DNA of 64,000 nucleotides from an uncultured Bacilli bacterium (GCA_944363525.1 CALVUF010000002.1:1-64000), one strand, 5' to 3'; numbered from the stretch's first letter, positions 8,385 through 21,606 are shown. Numbers and translations are program-made. Notes: generated from the sequence alone by a model not told the origin.

Positions 8385-8411
8385 AAAAAAGCGCCCAGTT
8401 GTCTAGACGCC
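8385..8411 (-). terminator. Probable terminator of the galE operon
   Basis: On the minus strand GCGTC and GGCGC (with one G-U pair) enclose a 10-base loop and are followed by six T. It lies just after the stop of the hydrolase gene at 8423. Confidence 0.5.
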
Positions 8412-8422
8412 TTATTGCTTAT

Positions 8423-9325
8423 TTACTTCCCTTCGACTAGGAAGCGGAGGACGTCGTCGTAGACCTCTTGCCGACCCTCTTCGTTAAGAATCTCATGGCG
8501 CATGTTCGAATATAGATGGAGCACGACCGATAACCCCCGGGCCTTATAGGCGTCGCGAAGCCATAATAAGCCGGAGCCGTATTGCCCGACCGGATCCTCT
8601 TTGCCGGAGATGATGAGCACCTTGGTCGGCACGAGCTTAGCCAATTCCTTCTTGTCCCAGATTTTGACCATCCCGGCGAAGAACCCTTTCCAGAAGGAAC
8701 CGGTGTTGACGGCCCCGCAATAGGGATCAGCGATATAGGCTTGGACGTTGGCCTCATTATAGGAAAGCCAATCGAACTCGGTTTTCGCCGACGCCGTCCC
8801 CTTGACGTAGGGACCAAAGGCCAACTTGGTGATGAAATTGGCCGGCTTGTGCTCGTTTTTCTTGTTGACGAGCAATTTGCAAACCAGGTTGCCGAACTTC
8901 ATCAAGCCGGCTTGCCCGCCATTGGAGCCGCAGACGATGGCCTTTTCGACGTGGCCCGGGTAACGCTGCAAATAACGCTGGACCATGAATGAACCGGTCG
9001 AATGGCCCATCAAGGTGACCGGAAGCCCCTTTTCCTTCGCCAAGGCGACCATCGCCTCCAGCCCATCGACGGTTTTCTCGAATCCGTCGTCCGGCCAAAT
9101 CTGCAAATGGTTTTCGGTCTCGGCGTTCAACCCTTGCCCAAAGGCGTCAAGGACATAAACCTCGATGCCTTTCGAATTGAGGAACTTGGCGAAATCATCG
9201 TAACGGAGCGAATGCTCGCACATCCCGGTGATGAGGCAGAGGACTTGGGTGGCGTCCTTTTTCTCCCAGTGCCGGCCTTTTAAGGTCTCGCCGCTAGGAA
9301 GAGTCACTTCGAAGGTCTTGATCAT
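8423..9325 (-). CDS. Alpha/beta hydrolase, lysophospholipase / monoacylglycerol lipase type
   Basis: 300 residues of the serine-aminopeptidase S33-like (Hydrolase_4, PldB) group. The nucleophile elbow is LMGHSTGSFMV near residue 102-112, an oxyanion-like TGMCEHS stretch is near 33-39, a late Asp occurs in ISGKEDPVGQYG near 245, and the catalytic His is in NMRHEILNE near 278. There is no signal peptide, so it is cytoplasmic, probably acting on monoacylglycerols or lysophospholipids. It is the last gene of the pcrA operon, 9 bases after galE with GGAG before the ATG. Substrate is not determinable from sequence. Confidence 0.85.
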   Translation of the reverse strand: MIKTFEVTLPSGETLKGRHWEKKDATQVLCLITGMCEHSLRYDDFAKFLNSKGIEVYVLDAFGQGLNAETENHLQIWPDDGFEKTVDGLEAMVALAKEKGLPVTLMGHSTGSFMVQRYLQRYPGHVEKAIVCGSNGGQAGLMKFGNLVCKLLVNKKNEHKPANFITKLAFGPYVKGTASAKTEFDWLSYNEANVQAYIADPYCGAVNTGSFWKGFFAGMVKIWDKKELAKLVPTKVLIISGKEDPVGQYGSGLLWLRDAYKARGLSVVLHLYSNMRHEILNEEGRQEVYDDVLRFLVEGK

Positions 9326-9334
9326 GTTCGCTCC

Positions 9335-10345
9335 TTAAATCCCGTTGGGGTTCTTCTTTTGGAAATTATAGGCATCACGGCAGGCGTCGAGGACGGTCAA
9401 TTCCGCCTTCCAGCCGAGTTCCTTATAGGCTTTGTCGCAGTTGGCGTAGTTCTCGGCCACATCACCGGCCCGGATCCCTTCGATGGTATAGGGGATATGG
9501 ACCCCGGTCGCTTCTTCAAAAGCCTTGACCATCTCCAAAACCGATGTCCCTTTCCCGGTCCCGAGGTTATAAACCACCAGGCCCGGATTAGAGAGGAGCT
9601 TCTTGATGGTCGCGACGTGGCCTTTGGCCAAATCAACGACGTGGATATAGTCGCGGATCCCGGTTCCATCGGGGGTCGGATAAGTATCGCCGTAAACCCG
9701 AAGGTGATCGAGTTTACCGATGGCGACTTGGGTGATATAGGGCATGAGGTTATTGGGGATGCCGTTTGGGTCTTCACCCAGCAATCCCGAGGGATGGGCC
9801 CCGATCGGATTGAAATAACGGAGGAGGGCGGCGTTGAGTTCCTTATCGGCCTTGCAGGCATCCTCAAGGATCCGCTCGATCATGACTTTGGTCTCCCCAT
9901 AGGGGTTGGTGGCCGATTCGACCGGGTCGGTTTCGTATAATGGCACATGCTTGGGAACCCCATAGACGGTGGCCGAGCTGGAGAAGACGATGTTATGGAC
10001 CCCATACTTCTTCATCAGTTTCAAGAGGTTGCAGGTCGAGATGAGGTTATTGGAATAATACTCGACCGGTTTATGGACCGATTCCCCGACCGCCTTTAAG
10101 CCGGCGAAATGGATGACGGCGTCGATTTTCTCTTTTTTGAATACTTCCTCAAAGGCTGCATAATCGCAGCAATCGGCCTGATAGAAGACGGGCTTGACGC
10201 CGGTGATGGTTTCGATCCGGTCGACGACCGCTTCCTTCGAGTTCGAGAGGTTGTCGACGATGACCGCCTCATAACCGTTCTTGATCAACTCAACGACGGT
10301 TTCAGAACCGATGAACCCGGTCCCGCCGGTGACGAGAATCCTCAT
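9335..10345 (-). CDS. galE: UDP-glucose 4-epimerase
   Basis: 336 residues, full length. It has the NAD-binding start VTGGTGFIGSET (residues 5-16), Ser in FSSSATVYG near 122-130, catalytic YGETK (YxxxK) near 149-153 and RYFNPIGAHPSGLLGED. It interconverts UDP-glucose and UDP-galactose, supplying UDP-Gal for the exopolysaccharide genes further along the window, or feeding Leloir galactose use. The start overlaps the DUF1836 gene by 4 bases (ATGA) with AAGGAG upstream, so it is co-translated in the housekeeping operon. Confidence 0.95.
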   Translation of the reverse strand: MRILVTGGTGFIGSETVVELIKNGYEAVIVDNLSNSKEAVVDRIETITGVKPVFYQADCCDYAAFEEVFKKEKIDAVIHFAGLKAVGESVHKPVEYYSNNLISTCNLLKLMKKYGVHNIVFSSSATVYGVPKHVPLYETDPVESATNPYGETKVMIERILEDACKADKELNAALLRYFNPIGAHPSGLLGEDPNGIPNNLMPYITQVAIGKLDHLRVYGDTYPTPDGTGIRDYIHVVDLAKGHVATIKKLLSNPGLVVYNLGTGKGTSVLEMVKAFEEATGVHIPYTIEGIRAGDVAENYANCDKAYKELGWKAELTVLDACRDAYNFQKKNPNGI

Positions 10346-11085
10346 GCTTTTTTCTCCTTTTCGGACTTCTTATCCTTTTTTGGTTTCGGTGTCTGCTTCG
10401 CCTCAGCCAGCCGCTTGGCCTCGACCTTCCCTAAGGCCGCTTCATGCTTAGTTTCCTTATTGGAGGGATAGGTCTCGATGGAATAGGCCTCTTCGGTTCG
10501 GGAGGACTTCCGCAGGACATCGACGATATAGTCACTTAGAAGTTTATTCGCTTGGGCTTGAATAGACAAGCGGAGAGCCAACAAAGCGAGGGAATTGATC
10601 GCGTTGTCCTCGGCATGTTTGTTCTTCCGACTAGTCTCGATCTTCAGGCGCCTCGCGACCTCATCGACCCGAGGGGCGGTCTTTTTCGCCGTCTCGGCTA
10701 AAATCGCCGTCTCCAATTCGCAGAAAAAGGAATAGACCCTTTCCTTCTCAATCGAGATCCCGGCTTCGTGTTCCAACAAAACCGCGATGTCGCCCATCGA
10801 TAAGGTCGACTTCATTAAGCAGATGGCGATGAGATAGCCAATCTGGTCCCGAGAGTATTTCTTCTTCGTCGGGGTCGAGATCATCTTGGCCTTGACGTAG
10901 TTATTGACCATGAAGGAGGTCAAAGCCTTCTCGCCGGCGGGGGTGAGATCGGCTAAAGCCCCATTGATGAAATTGAGGACTTGCTCCATATAGAGTTCAA
11001 CCGAAGGCAGTTCCTTGTATTTGGGCAAGGAAAAAACGGCCACCTTCTTCAGATACTCCTGCAAATCCCCAATCTCTTTTTTCAT
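10342..11085 (-). CDS. DUF1836 protein, putative DNA-binding
   Basis: 247 residues. The core (about 10-180) matches my recollection of DUF1836 proteins, a Bacillota family related to YkrK with an HTH-like centre: VNNYVKAKMISTPTKKKYSRDQIG reads as a MerR-like recognition region, followed by helices LIAICLMKSTLSMGDIAVLL. The C-terminal 45 residues are a Lys/Glu-rich tail (KPKKDKKSEKEKKA), unusual for the family. It sits between gatB and galE with ATGA overlaps at both ends. Role unknown; a regulator is the usual inference. Confidence 0.7.
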   Translation of the reverse strand: MKKEIGDLQEYLKKVAVFSLPKYKELPSVELYMEQVLNFINGALADLTPAGEKALTSFMVNNYVKAKMISTPTKKKYSRDQIGYLIAICLMKSTLSMGDIAVLLEHEAGISIEKERVYSFFCELETAILAETAKKTAPRVDEVARRLKIETSRKNKHAEDNAINSLALLALRLSIQAQANKLLSDYIVDVLRKSSRTEEAYSIETYPSNKETKHEAALGKVEAKRLAEAKQTPKPKKDKKSEKEKKA

Positions 11086-12512
11086 TTCTTGGCCAGTTCC
11101 TCGTTCATGATCTTACTGACGGCTTGGGGATTGGCTTTCCCTTTGGAGAGCTTCATCGCCTGGCCGATCAGGAAACCAACCGCCCGGCCTTTGCCGTTCT
11201 TATAGTCCTCGATCGACTGAGGATTGGCCTCCAAGACCTGATTAACCAGCTCCCGAATCGCCCCATCGTCGCTGATTTGCTTTTCGATCTTCAACGCCGA
11301 TTTGGCTTCGGCAGGCGAGCAATCGTCATGCTCTAAGCAATAGAAGAGGATGTCGGCGCATTGCTTATGGGAATAGCCCTCCTCTTGATAGGCGGCGATA
11401 TCCCGAAGATGCTCGGGCGACAACTTCAATTCTTTGATGGAGATGCCGTTCTTATTGAGGTAAGAATTGATCTCGACGATCAGGAAGTTGGCGATGGTCT
11501 TGACGTAATTGACCCCTTGGATGGCCTTTTCGAAATAAAGGGCCGAATCCAAAGACGAGAGGATGATTTCAACGTCTTTCTCCGGGAGCCCATAAGTCAG
11601 ATAACGGGTCTTCTTCGAGTCATAAAACTCAGGGCAGGTATTGATCGCTTCCTCGATGAAGGCTTCGCTCAACTGGATCGGGGCTATGTTCGGCTCGGGG
11701 AAGTACTTATAGTCGACCGCATCGGTTTTAACCCGCATGAGGACGGTTTTGCCACTGCCCTCATCGAACCGGCGGGTCTCCTGCTGGATCGGCGTATTGG
11801 ATAAAAGGCAAGCCGATTGGCGGGCGATCTCGTAATCGAGGGCCTGCTCGATGTTCTTAATCGAGTTCAGGTTCTTAAGTTCGACCTTGGTCCCGAATTT
11901 TTCGGAACCGAAGGGACGCAAGGAGACGTTGACGTCGCACCGGAGCGACCCTTCCTCCATCTTGCCATCGCTCGAAAGGGAGTAGACGACAATATTCCGG
12001 ATGGCTTCGACATAATGCATAGCCTCGGTGCCCGAACGGATATCCGGCATCGAGACGATCTCGACTAACGGGGTCCCGGCCCGGTTATAGTCGAGCAACG
12101 AGCAATCGGGGAAATGGAGCTGTTTGCACGTATCCTCCTCCATGTGGATCCGTTCGATCCGGATCCGCTTAGTATTCCCGTTCTCATCAAGGATATCCAA
12201 ATACCCGTTCTTCCCGATCGGATGGAATTGCTGGGTGATTTGGAACCCCTTCGGAAGGTCGGCGTAGAAATAGTTCTTCCGGTCGAAACGGACGAGGGGA
12301 TCGATTTCCATATGCAAGGCATTGGCGACCCTTATGGCATTAATTACCGCCTGCTTATTGACCCGGGGCATGGTCCCGGGGAAAGCCATATCGAAGGGGG
12401 TGACTTCGCTGTTGGGGGTATGGGAGAAGGAATTGGGCGAGCCGGAGAACATCTTCGACTTCGTCTTCATCTGGACGTGGATTTCCAGCCCGATAACCGG
12501 TTCGAAATTCAT
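11082..12512 (-). CDS. gatB: Asp/Glu-tRNA amidotransferase subunit B
   Basis: 476 residues, normal length. It begins FEPVIGLEIHVQMKTKSKMF and has the catalytic-cradle and tRNA-kinase region (DYNRAGTPLVEIV, SLRCDVNVSLRP, ELKNLNSI) plus the C-terminal YqeY-like tail domain ending KIMNEELAKK. It phosphorylates the mischarged Glu- or Asp-tRNA and receives ammonia from GatA. Its start overlaps the gatA stop by 4 bases. Because the window also encodes AsnRS, the essential product of the complex here is probably Gln-tRNA(Gln); this is an inference that depends on GlnRS being absent elsewhere. Confidence 0.96.
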   Translation of the reverse strand: MNFEPVIGLEIHVQMKTKSKMFSGSPNSFSHTPNSEVTPFDMAFPGTMPRVNKQAVINAIRVANALHMEIDPLVRFDRKNYFYADLPKGFQITQQFHPIGKNGYLDILDENGNTKRIRIERIHMEEDTCKQLHFPDCSLLDYNRAGTPLVEIVSMPDIRSGTEAMHYVEAIRNIVVYSLSSDGKMEEGSLRCDVNVSLRPFGSEKFGTKVELKNLNSIKNIEQALDYEIARQSACLLSNTPIQQETRRFDEGSGKTVLMRVKTDAVDYKYFPEPNIAPIQLSEAFIEEAINTCPEFYDSKKTRYLTYGLPEKDVEIILSSLDSALYFEKAIQGVNYVKTIANFLIVEINSYLNKNGISIKELKLSPEHLRDIAAYQEEGYSHKQCADILFYCLEHDDCSPAEAKSALKIEKQISDDGAIRELVNQVLEANPQSIEDYKNGKGRAVGFLIGQAMKLSKGKANPQAVSKIMNEELAKK

Positions 12513-13978
12513 AAATTGCCCTCCTTGGGGTTGATGGCGCTTAAGCCGCCGAGGCCGGTGATATCCTCCACCGCCTGGGCTAAGGATAAGAGGCTCGCTT
12601 CGGTGAAGGCCTTCGACATCAAGTTAATGCCAAGCGGCATCCCGTTTTCTAAGGCCAAAGGGATGGTAATCGAAGGAAGACCCGCAAAATTGCCTAAAGC
12701 CAAATGGTTATCGGCAATCAGGTATTCGCTGGATAATTTGTCCGAGCTTTGCGCGAATTCACTGGCGATCGAAGGGGCGGCCGGGACAAGAATCGCGTCG
12801 CAATTCGCCAATATCTCATTCGTTTTCTCAACAATCTTCGCCCGGTTCCGCTGGGCCCGCAGGAAGAGGTCTTCCTGATTCTCTTTCATCAAGGCAAACG
12901 AGCCAATGACGAAGCGGCGTTTAATGAGTTCGCTGAACCCTTTGGTTCTCGCGTTCATCATCACTTCCTGATAGGAATTTCCGCCATAATAGGGGCCGAA
13001 CTTGATCCCGTCGAGGTTGGCGTCGTTGCTGGTGGCCTCGGCGCAGGAGATGACGATGTAGGTGGCGTAGATCGAGCGGAGCAACTCTTCCCCGAACTCG
13101 ACGCATTCGACTACCCCGCCTTCCTCCTCGATCTTCTTGATCAAGGCGTTGAACTTCGCTTTGTTATAAACATCATCGACCGAATCGATGATCTCCTTGA
13201 TGACGGCGAACTTCTTCCCCTTTAAGCCATCATGAAGATGGACGGTGTAGTCCTCGGTTGGGACGTAGGAGGAGGTGAAGTCCATGTCGTCATGGCCGGC
13301 TAGGACATTAAGCAAGACGGCGGCATCCTCGACGTAATGGGTGAAGTAGCCGACGTGATCCAAAGAGGGGGCGAAGGGGAATAAGCCGAAACGGGAGATC
13401 CGCCCCCAAGTCGGCTTAAAGCCAACTAAACCGGCGAAGGAAGCCGGCTTCCGGACCGAGTCGCCGGTGTCGGAGCCGGTGGCGAAGCAGCAATCGCCAT
13501 TGGCCAAAGCCGCCGCTGACCCGCAGGAGGAGCCCCCGACCATCCGTTTCTTCGATGGGTCAAAAGGGTTATAGGTGATGCCCTTATGGCCGGTCGTCCC
13601 GGTTCCGCCCATGGCGAGTTCGTCAAGGGTGGTCTTGCCGAGCATAACCGCTTTCTTGTCTTTGAGCTTTTGCACCACCGTCGCGTCGAAAACCGGCACA
13701 TAGCCGTTCAGCACGTTGGAGGAAGCGGTGGTCTCAATCCCCTTGGTCGAGAAGTTATCCTTGCAGACATAGGGGATCCCGTAAAGGAGGTTATCCTCCT
13801 CGAAGGGCCCAAGCTCCTTCATCAGTTCTTCTTCACTAGGAATGGTTAACCGTTCATAGGCGTTGCAGTCGTTGGCCTTAATCTGGGCAATGGCTTCTTG
13901 AAGCAACTGATACGGGGTGACTTCTTTGTTTTTCAATGCCGCATGGATCGCGGCGATCGGTTTATCGAGGTAACGCAT
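12509..13978 (-). CDS. gatA: Asp/Glu-tRNA amidotransferase subunit A (amidase)
   Basis: 489 residues of the amidase-signature family. The catalytic triad is visible as Lys73 (YVCKDNF), cis-Ser150 (VGGSSCGS) and nucleophile Ser174 (GSDTGDSVR). The residue before the nucleophile is Asp173, where most bacteria have Gly (GSDTGGS); I believe Asp also occurs in Mollicutes GatA. GatA releases ammonia from glutamine for transamidation. It is one base downstream of gatC and overlaps gatB. Confidence 0.96.
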   Translation of the reverse strand: MRYLDKPIAAIHAALKNKEVTPYQLLQEAIAQIKANDCNAYERLTIPSEEELMKELGPFEEDNLLYGIPYVCKDNFSTKGIETTASSNVLNGYVPVFDATVVQKLKDKKAVMLGKTTLDELAMGGTGTTGHKGITYNPFDPSKKRMVGGSSCGSAAALANGDCCFATGSDTGDSVRKPASFAGLVGFKPTWGRISRFGLFPFAPSLDHVGYFTHYVEDAAVLLNVLAGHDDMDFTSSYVPTEDYTVHLHDGLKGKKFAVIKEIIDSVDDVYNKAKFNALIKKIEEEGGVVECVEFGEELLRSIYATYIVISCAEATSNDANLDGIKFGPYYGGNSYQEVMMNARTKGFSELIKRRFVIGSFALMKENQEDLFLRAQRNRAKIVEKTNEILANCDAILVPAAPSIASEFAQSSDKLSSEYLIADNHLALGNFAGLPSITIPLALENGMPLGINLMSKAFTEASLLSLAQAVEDITGLGGLSAINPKEGNL

Positions 13979-13979
13979 C

Positions 13980-14276
13980 TTATCCCACCACCTTCGGCAA
14001 TTTGATTTGGTTATCGAGGACCGAGCCGGCGTTCTTAAGCGCCTCTTTGGTCGATAACGGGGTCTCCGGCACGTCCTCCCGGAGAACGTCGGTATGGCAA
14101 TCGAAGGGGAAAGTCATCGGCTCATAGTCCTCAAGCCCTTCGATCTTCCCGATCGTCTCCATCTGTTTGGTCAAGATCTTGAACTCCTCGAGCAAGGTAT
14201 CGTATTCCTCGCTCGACATATCGAACATCAGCCGGTGGGCCGCATCGATCAACACATCTTTGGTTATCGTCTTCAT
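13980..14276 (-). CDS. gatC: Asp/Glu-tRNA amidotransferase subunit C
   Basis: 98 residues, normal size for the small GatC wrapping subunit that ties GatA to GatB. Two helices (DVLIDAAHRLMFDMSSEEYD, then LLEEFKILTKQMETIGKI) precede the extended belt with EPMTFPFDCHTDVLREDVP, the hallmark of the family. A Shine-Dalgarno AAGGAACG precedes the ATG. ligA ends 21 bases upstream and gatA follows one base after the stop. Confidence 0.93.
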   Translation of the reverse strand: MKTITKDVLIDAAHRLMFDMSSEEYDTLLEEFKILTKQMETIGKIEGLEDYEPMTFPFDCHTDVLREDVPETPLSTKEALKNAGSVLDNQIKLPKVVG

Positions 14277-14297
14277 AAGCGTTCCTTAGTATACACA

Positions 14298-18544
<4,247 letters not shown>

Positions 18545-18720
18545 GTGCCCGTATATTTTAGCCTTCCTCCCTTTCCTTATGAATAAGGAAAAGGCAAATG
18601 TTGGCTTAAGCGTCTTCCTCGCGTTTGATAACTAGAAAACGGTAACCATTCAAATGGTAAGAAAGCCTGCAAAAGGCGGATATCTTAACCAAAAACGACG
18701 AAATCGGGTATAGTTTAACC
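18545..18720. promoter_or_regulatory. Divergent leaderless promoters with a 14-bp inverted repeat
   Basis: On the minus strand TAAAAT (18555-18560) lies 10 bases before the pcrA ATG. On the plus strand TATAGT (18709-18714) lies 6 bases before the GTG at 18721. Between them ACCATTCAAATGGT (18645-18658) is a perfect inverted repeat with a 2-base centre that could be an operator. It does not look like a Bacillota LexA box. Confidence 0.5.
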
Positions 18721-19614
18721 GTGGCTATTTTCTCCCCTCGCCAAACCCCAGCGGAAAACGTCGCCTATGCGGCCTTGACCCTCGCCCTTTTCGCATTATC
18801 GAGCTTAGTCATCGCCTATCTTCCCTTATTCGGCTTAGTCCTGACTTTGCTCTTGCCCTTGTTTTCGAGTACCCTGGCTTTGCTTTGCCAAAAGAAATAC
18901 GTCTTGGCCTTTGCCGTGGCCTCGACTATCCTTTGCCCGCTTATTGGGATCGCCGACTGGCAATCGGTCGTCTTCTTCTTGTTGCCCTCCCTCTACTGCG
19001 GGCTGCTTTTCGGCTATGGGATGCGGTTGAAGCTGGGGACGGCTTTGACCGTTTTCCTCTCCGCTGTTTTGGAGACCCTATTGCTCTACCTTAGCCTTTT
19101 CCTCATCCAAGGGATCTATGGGCTCGACATGGTCGTCTCATTGGCTAACCTCCTCTCCTTAGACCCAAATAAAGCCGAAACCTTCTTTCCTCTTTTCGCC
19201 TTCGCCTATTGCCTCGGCCAAGTTGGGATCTCCAATATCTTCTTGTTGGCCAACCAGACCCGGCTTCGCCTCCCGACCCATGCCGGGAGCGAGTACCACA
19301 ACCTGGTTCTGATCATCGGCTTGATTTCTTTGGTTTTAGCCGTCTCCCTCCCCTTCGCGAATATCCCCGCCGCTTACCTATTCCTCGGGTTTGGGCTTTT
19401 TCTCTCCCTTTATGGGTTCCCTATCATCGTCAAAAGTAAGGTTCGGGGCTGGCTGGCCTTGGGGGCCGCCATTGCTTTGGCTTTCGCCTCGGCCGGCTTA
19501 TATTCGCTTTATCCCGAGCTAAGCAAGCCAGTGGTTTTGGCCTTCCCGTTTATCAGCCTAACGATATTCGGCCTAAGAAAAGTTGAGGGGAAGCCTGTTA
19601 GGCTTTACAATTAA
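18721..19614 (+). CDS. Multi-pass membrane protein, possibly DUF2232-like
   Basis: 297 very hydrophobic residues with about eight or nine membrane helices and short loops, starting at GTG 18721 next to a TATAGT box. The pattern of paired helices with a longer loop near residues 140-160 (LSLDPNKAETFFPLFAF) recalls the DUF2232/YybS integral membrane family, but I see no defining motif and keep this tentative. The last codons lie in an AAGCCT/AGGCTT hairpin (19591-19605) that may attenuate transcription. The next gene begins 5 bases on. No catalytic residues recognised. Confidence 0.7.
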   Translation: MAIFSPRQTPAENVAYAALTLALFALSSLVIAYLPLFGLVLTLLLPLFSSTLALLCQKKYVLAFAVASTILCPLIGIADWQSVVFFLLPSLYCGLLFGYGMRLKLGTALTVFLSAVLETLLLYLSLFLIQGIYGLDMVVSLANLLSLDPNKAETFFPLFAFAYCLGQVGISNIFLLANQTRLRLPTHAGSEYHNLVLIIGLISLVLAVSLPFANIPAAYLFLGFGLFLSLYGFPIIVKSKVRGWLALGAAIALAFASAGLYSLYPELSKPVVLAFPFISLTIFGLRKVEGKPVRLYN

Positions 19615-19619
19615 CCGGC

Positions 19620-20177
19620 ATGAAAATCCTGCGCGAATTCGGGCTCGGGATCGTTTGGTTCCTGCTCGTCCCCTTGATCCTCCTCGCCTGTGGGCTCATC
19701 GCGGTCTACGGGGTTTTCAATTTCCTCATCCAATTCGTCGTCATGGTCGTCAATTTCTTCAAAGGCGAGAAGCTCTTCCCCCTTTTCCCGGAGGAGAAAA
19801 AAGCCATGGCCATCTACCAAAAAGCCATCGATAAGGCCAACGGGGAGAGTACGGAAGAGAAACCCACCGCCCCTCAGACCGTTTACGTCCAGCAGAACTT
19901 CTATTCCGGCGCCCCGATGATGCCGGGGGTCCCGCCAATGCCGGGATTGCCCAATAACCCCTATTACAATCAAGGGGCGACCTTACCTAATTACCAACCT
20001 GCCCCGCAGCCGGCCGCCATCCCTAATCCGGAAACACCCCAGATCCCCAATCCTCAGATGGCCCAAATCCCGAATCCGGTCATCAATCAGATTCCGGCTC
20101 AACCGACTCCGGAAGTCGTCGAGGTCAAGCCGCTCGATCTCGCCCAATTCCCCTCCGATAAGGAGGCCAACAAATGA
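19620..20177 (+). CDS. Membrane-anchored protein with Pro/Asn-rich repeat tail
   Basis: 185 residues. Two closely spaced membrane helices at the N-terminus (about 8-32 and 36-55) are followed by a charged stretch (AIYQKAIDKANGESTEEK). A disordered tail rich in Pro, Asn, Gln and Ala then repeats an IPNP unit: AAIPNP, PQIPNP, AQIPNP, NQIPAQP (about 133-170). Such tails usually lie free in the cytoplasm and bind partners; nothing here shows which. TACAAT (19606-19611) 8 bases before the ATG may provide its own leaderless promoter. Its stop overlaps the next start by 4 bases. Confidence 0.7.
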   Translation: MKILREFGLGIVWFLLVPLILLACGLIAVYGVFNFLIQFVVMVVNFFKGEKLFPLFPEEKKAMAIYQKAIDKANGESTEEKPTAPQTVYVQQNFYSGAPMMPGVPPMPGLPNNPYYNQGATLPNYQPAPQPAAIPNPETPQIPNPQMAQIPNPVINQIPAQPTPEVVEVKPLDLAQFPSDKEANK

Positions 20178-20836
20178 ACTTCCTCCTGTCCGAAACCGAC
20201 AAACGGGCCTTCGTCATCGCCATCGTCATCGCCATAATCCTTTTCCTTATCTTAGGTTTAATCGGGGTGGCGGTCCGCCATACCATGCTCGCCCAGGCCA
20301 AGCGGGCCGACTCGATGATGTATGACGTCGCCAAAACCCATGTCGTTAATTCGACCCAGGAGTTCCGGAAACTCGGCTTAAAGAAAAACAATCGGGCTTT
20401 CTATAAGGATTCGATCCCGCCCTTCCTCATTGCTTTAGTCGGGTTGATCGTCTATCTCATCGCCAACCTCGCGACTGGCGAATGGGGACGGAACCCATTC
20501 GTCACCTTCGGGGAATTATTCATCTCCTTTGATTGGGAAGAGGAAGGATTATTCGTCGAGGTGTTCGGGATGACCCTATTGTCCCATTGGCCCTCGGTCC
20601 TCCATGAACCGGTCTTCATCTGGGCCCATGCGGCCGAATACTTGGAAGTCGTCCTCTGGATCGTGGCCGGGGTCTATTACCTCTACTGCGCCCAGGCCTA
20701 CATCTCAAGGGCCTTCATGATCCATTCCCGATCGGTCAAGGTCTACGAAAAAAGCCTCGCTGGGTATAACGCCAACGAGGACGTGGTGTCGAAGCTCGAC
20801 ATCAAGGCCGATAAGCCGGTGTTGCCTAGCGATTGA
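20174..20836 (+). CDS. Unrecognised membrane protein
   Basis: 220 residues with one N-terminal helix (about 12-35) followed by a charged soluble stretch (LAQAKRADSMMYDVAKTHVV), a second helix near 75-95 and a third near 150-170 (VVLWIVAGVYYLYCAQAYI). Translation is coupled to the preceding Pro-rich protein by ATGA overlap, so the two probably act together at the membrane. It converges with the small lipoprotein gene and shares its last 11 bases with it. No family recognised. Confidence 0.7.
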   Translation: MNFLLSETDKRAFVIAIVIAIILFLILGLIGVAVRHTMLAQAKRADSMMYDVAKTHVVNSTQEFRKLGLKKNNRAFYKDSIPPFLIALVGLIVYLIANLATGEWGRNPFVTFGELFISFDWEEEGLFVEVFGMTLLSHWPSVLHEPVFIWAHAAEYLEVVLWIVAGVYYLYCAQAYISRAFMIHSRSVKVYEKSLAGYNANEDVVSKLDIKADKPVLPSD

Positions 20837-20978
20837 TAACGTAGGAATTGAGGTTCTTATCGCCGATATGGCACACCCCATTGCCATCGCAACCCGATGG
20901 CCTTTTGTTTGAGGATGAGGAGCAAGAGGCGAGCAATAACCCTAACCCCATCAAGATAATCAGCAATGCTTTCTTCAT
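20826..20978 (-). CDS. Small lipoprotein
   Basis: 50 residues starting MKKALLIILMGLGLLLASC. This is a lipoprotein signal peptide with lipobox LASC, so the mature protein is about 32 residues beginning Cys-Ser-Ser-Ser-Ser-Asn and containing two further cysteines (GCDGNGVC) that could form a disulfide. Start ATG 20978 was chosen over an upstream in-frame ATG because it begins the signal peptide. It is 2 bases after the stop of the 152-residue membrane protein. Function unknown. Confidence 0.65.
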   Translation of the reverse strand: MKKALLIILMGLGLLLASCSSSSNKRPSGCDGNGVCHIGDKNLNSYVINR

Positions 20979-20980
20979 AA

Positions 20981-21439
20981 TCAATCCAACCAGTTGTTGG
21001 CCAATAGCCAACCGATGAAATAGAGGAAGGCGAAGACGCCTTCGACGAAATAACCGAAATGCAAGGAGAAGAGGGTCCCGTTATTGAGCAGATAACGGAT
21101 CTCCAAGCCAAAGACGATGAAACACAATAAGGCCGAGAGGATGGCCATTAAGGAAACCAAGGAGATGAACGGCCCCTTGTCCTTCACATAGGAGAAAGCC
21201 CCGATGGCCGAGAGGACCATGAAGACCGAGATGAAGGGCAGCCCGATCGTCCACATAAGCGAATACGGATCGGAAGGGTCGCCTGATTGGCCGGCGCAGC
21301 GAAAGCCGAAGTCGACTAAGTTGAAGACGGCGAAGGCTAAGAAGCAGGCGCCACAGACGAGGAGAAGCACCCGCCCCGCCCGAATCGAGGCCGGGACTTT
21401 GTTCTGGGCTTGCTTGACCTGGGTCGGGGTATGGCTCAT
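20981..21439 (-). CDS. Four-helix membrane protein, unrecognised
   Basis: 152 residues with four membrane helices (about 23-45, 63-83, 92-110, 125-148), a short basic N-terminus and a loop FRCAGQSGDPSDPY between helices 1 and 2. Its ATG overlaps the stop of the 55-residue gene upstream (ATGA). It belongs to the tail of the asnS operon together with the small lipoprotein. No motif suggests an enzyme or transporter. Confidence 0.7.
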   Translation of the reverse strand: MSHTPTQVKQAQNKVPASIRAGRVLLLVCGACFLAFAVFNLVDFGFRCAGQSGDPSDPYSLMWTIGLPFISVFMVLSAIGAFSYVKDKGPFISLVSLMAILSALLCFIVFGLEIRYLLNNGTLFSLHFGYFVEGVFAFLYFIGWLLANNWLD

Positions 21440-21603
21440 GCCACCCCTCCAAGGCTCAGATCGACGATTTCCCAGATGATGAAGGCCAAGACCACTAAGG
21501 CGATGGCCAAAAGGAGGAAGAAGATCCGCTTCCTGGCGACCAAGGTTTCCTTCTTCGGCTCCTCGGCGATCTGTCCTTCAATCGGCTCTTTATTCGGTTC
21601 CAT
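21436..21603 (-). CDS. 55-residue single-helix membrane protein
   Basis: A short gene starting ATG 21603, 3 bases after the asnS stop, and ending TGA inside the next ATG. The protein has a charged N-terminal half (MEPNKEPIEGQIAEEPKKE), then ARKRIFFLLLAIALVVLAFI and WEIVDLSLGGVA, that is one membrane helix with positive residues before it, predicting the N-terminus inside. Overlaps on the 3' side and tight spacing on the 5' side support it as a real gene. Function unknown. Confidence 0.65.
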   Translation of the reverse strand: MEPNKEPIEGQIAEEPKKETLVARKRIFFLLLAIALVVLAFIIWEIVDLSLGGVA

Positions 21604-21606
21604 ACA

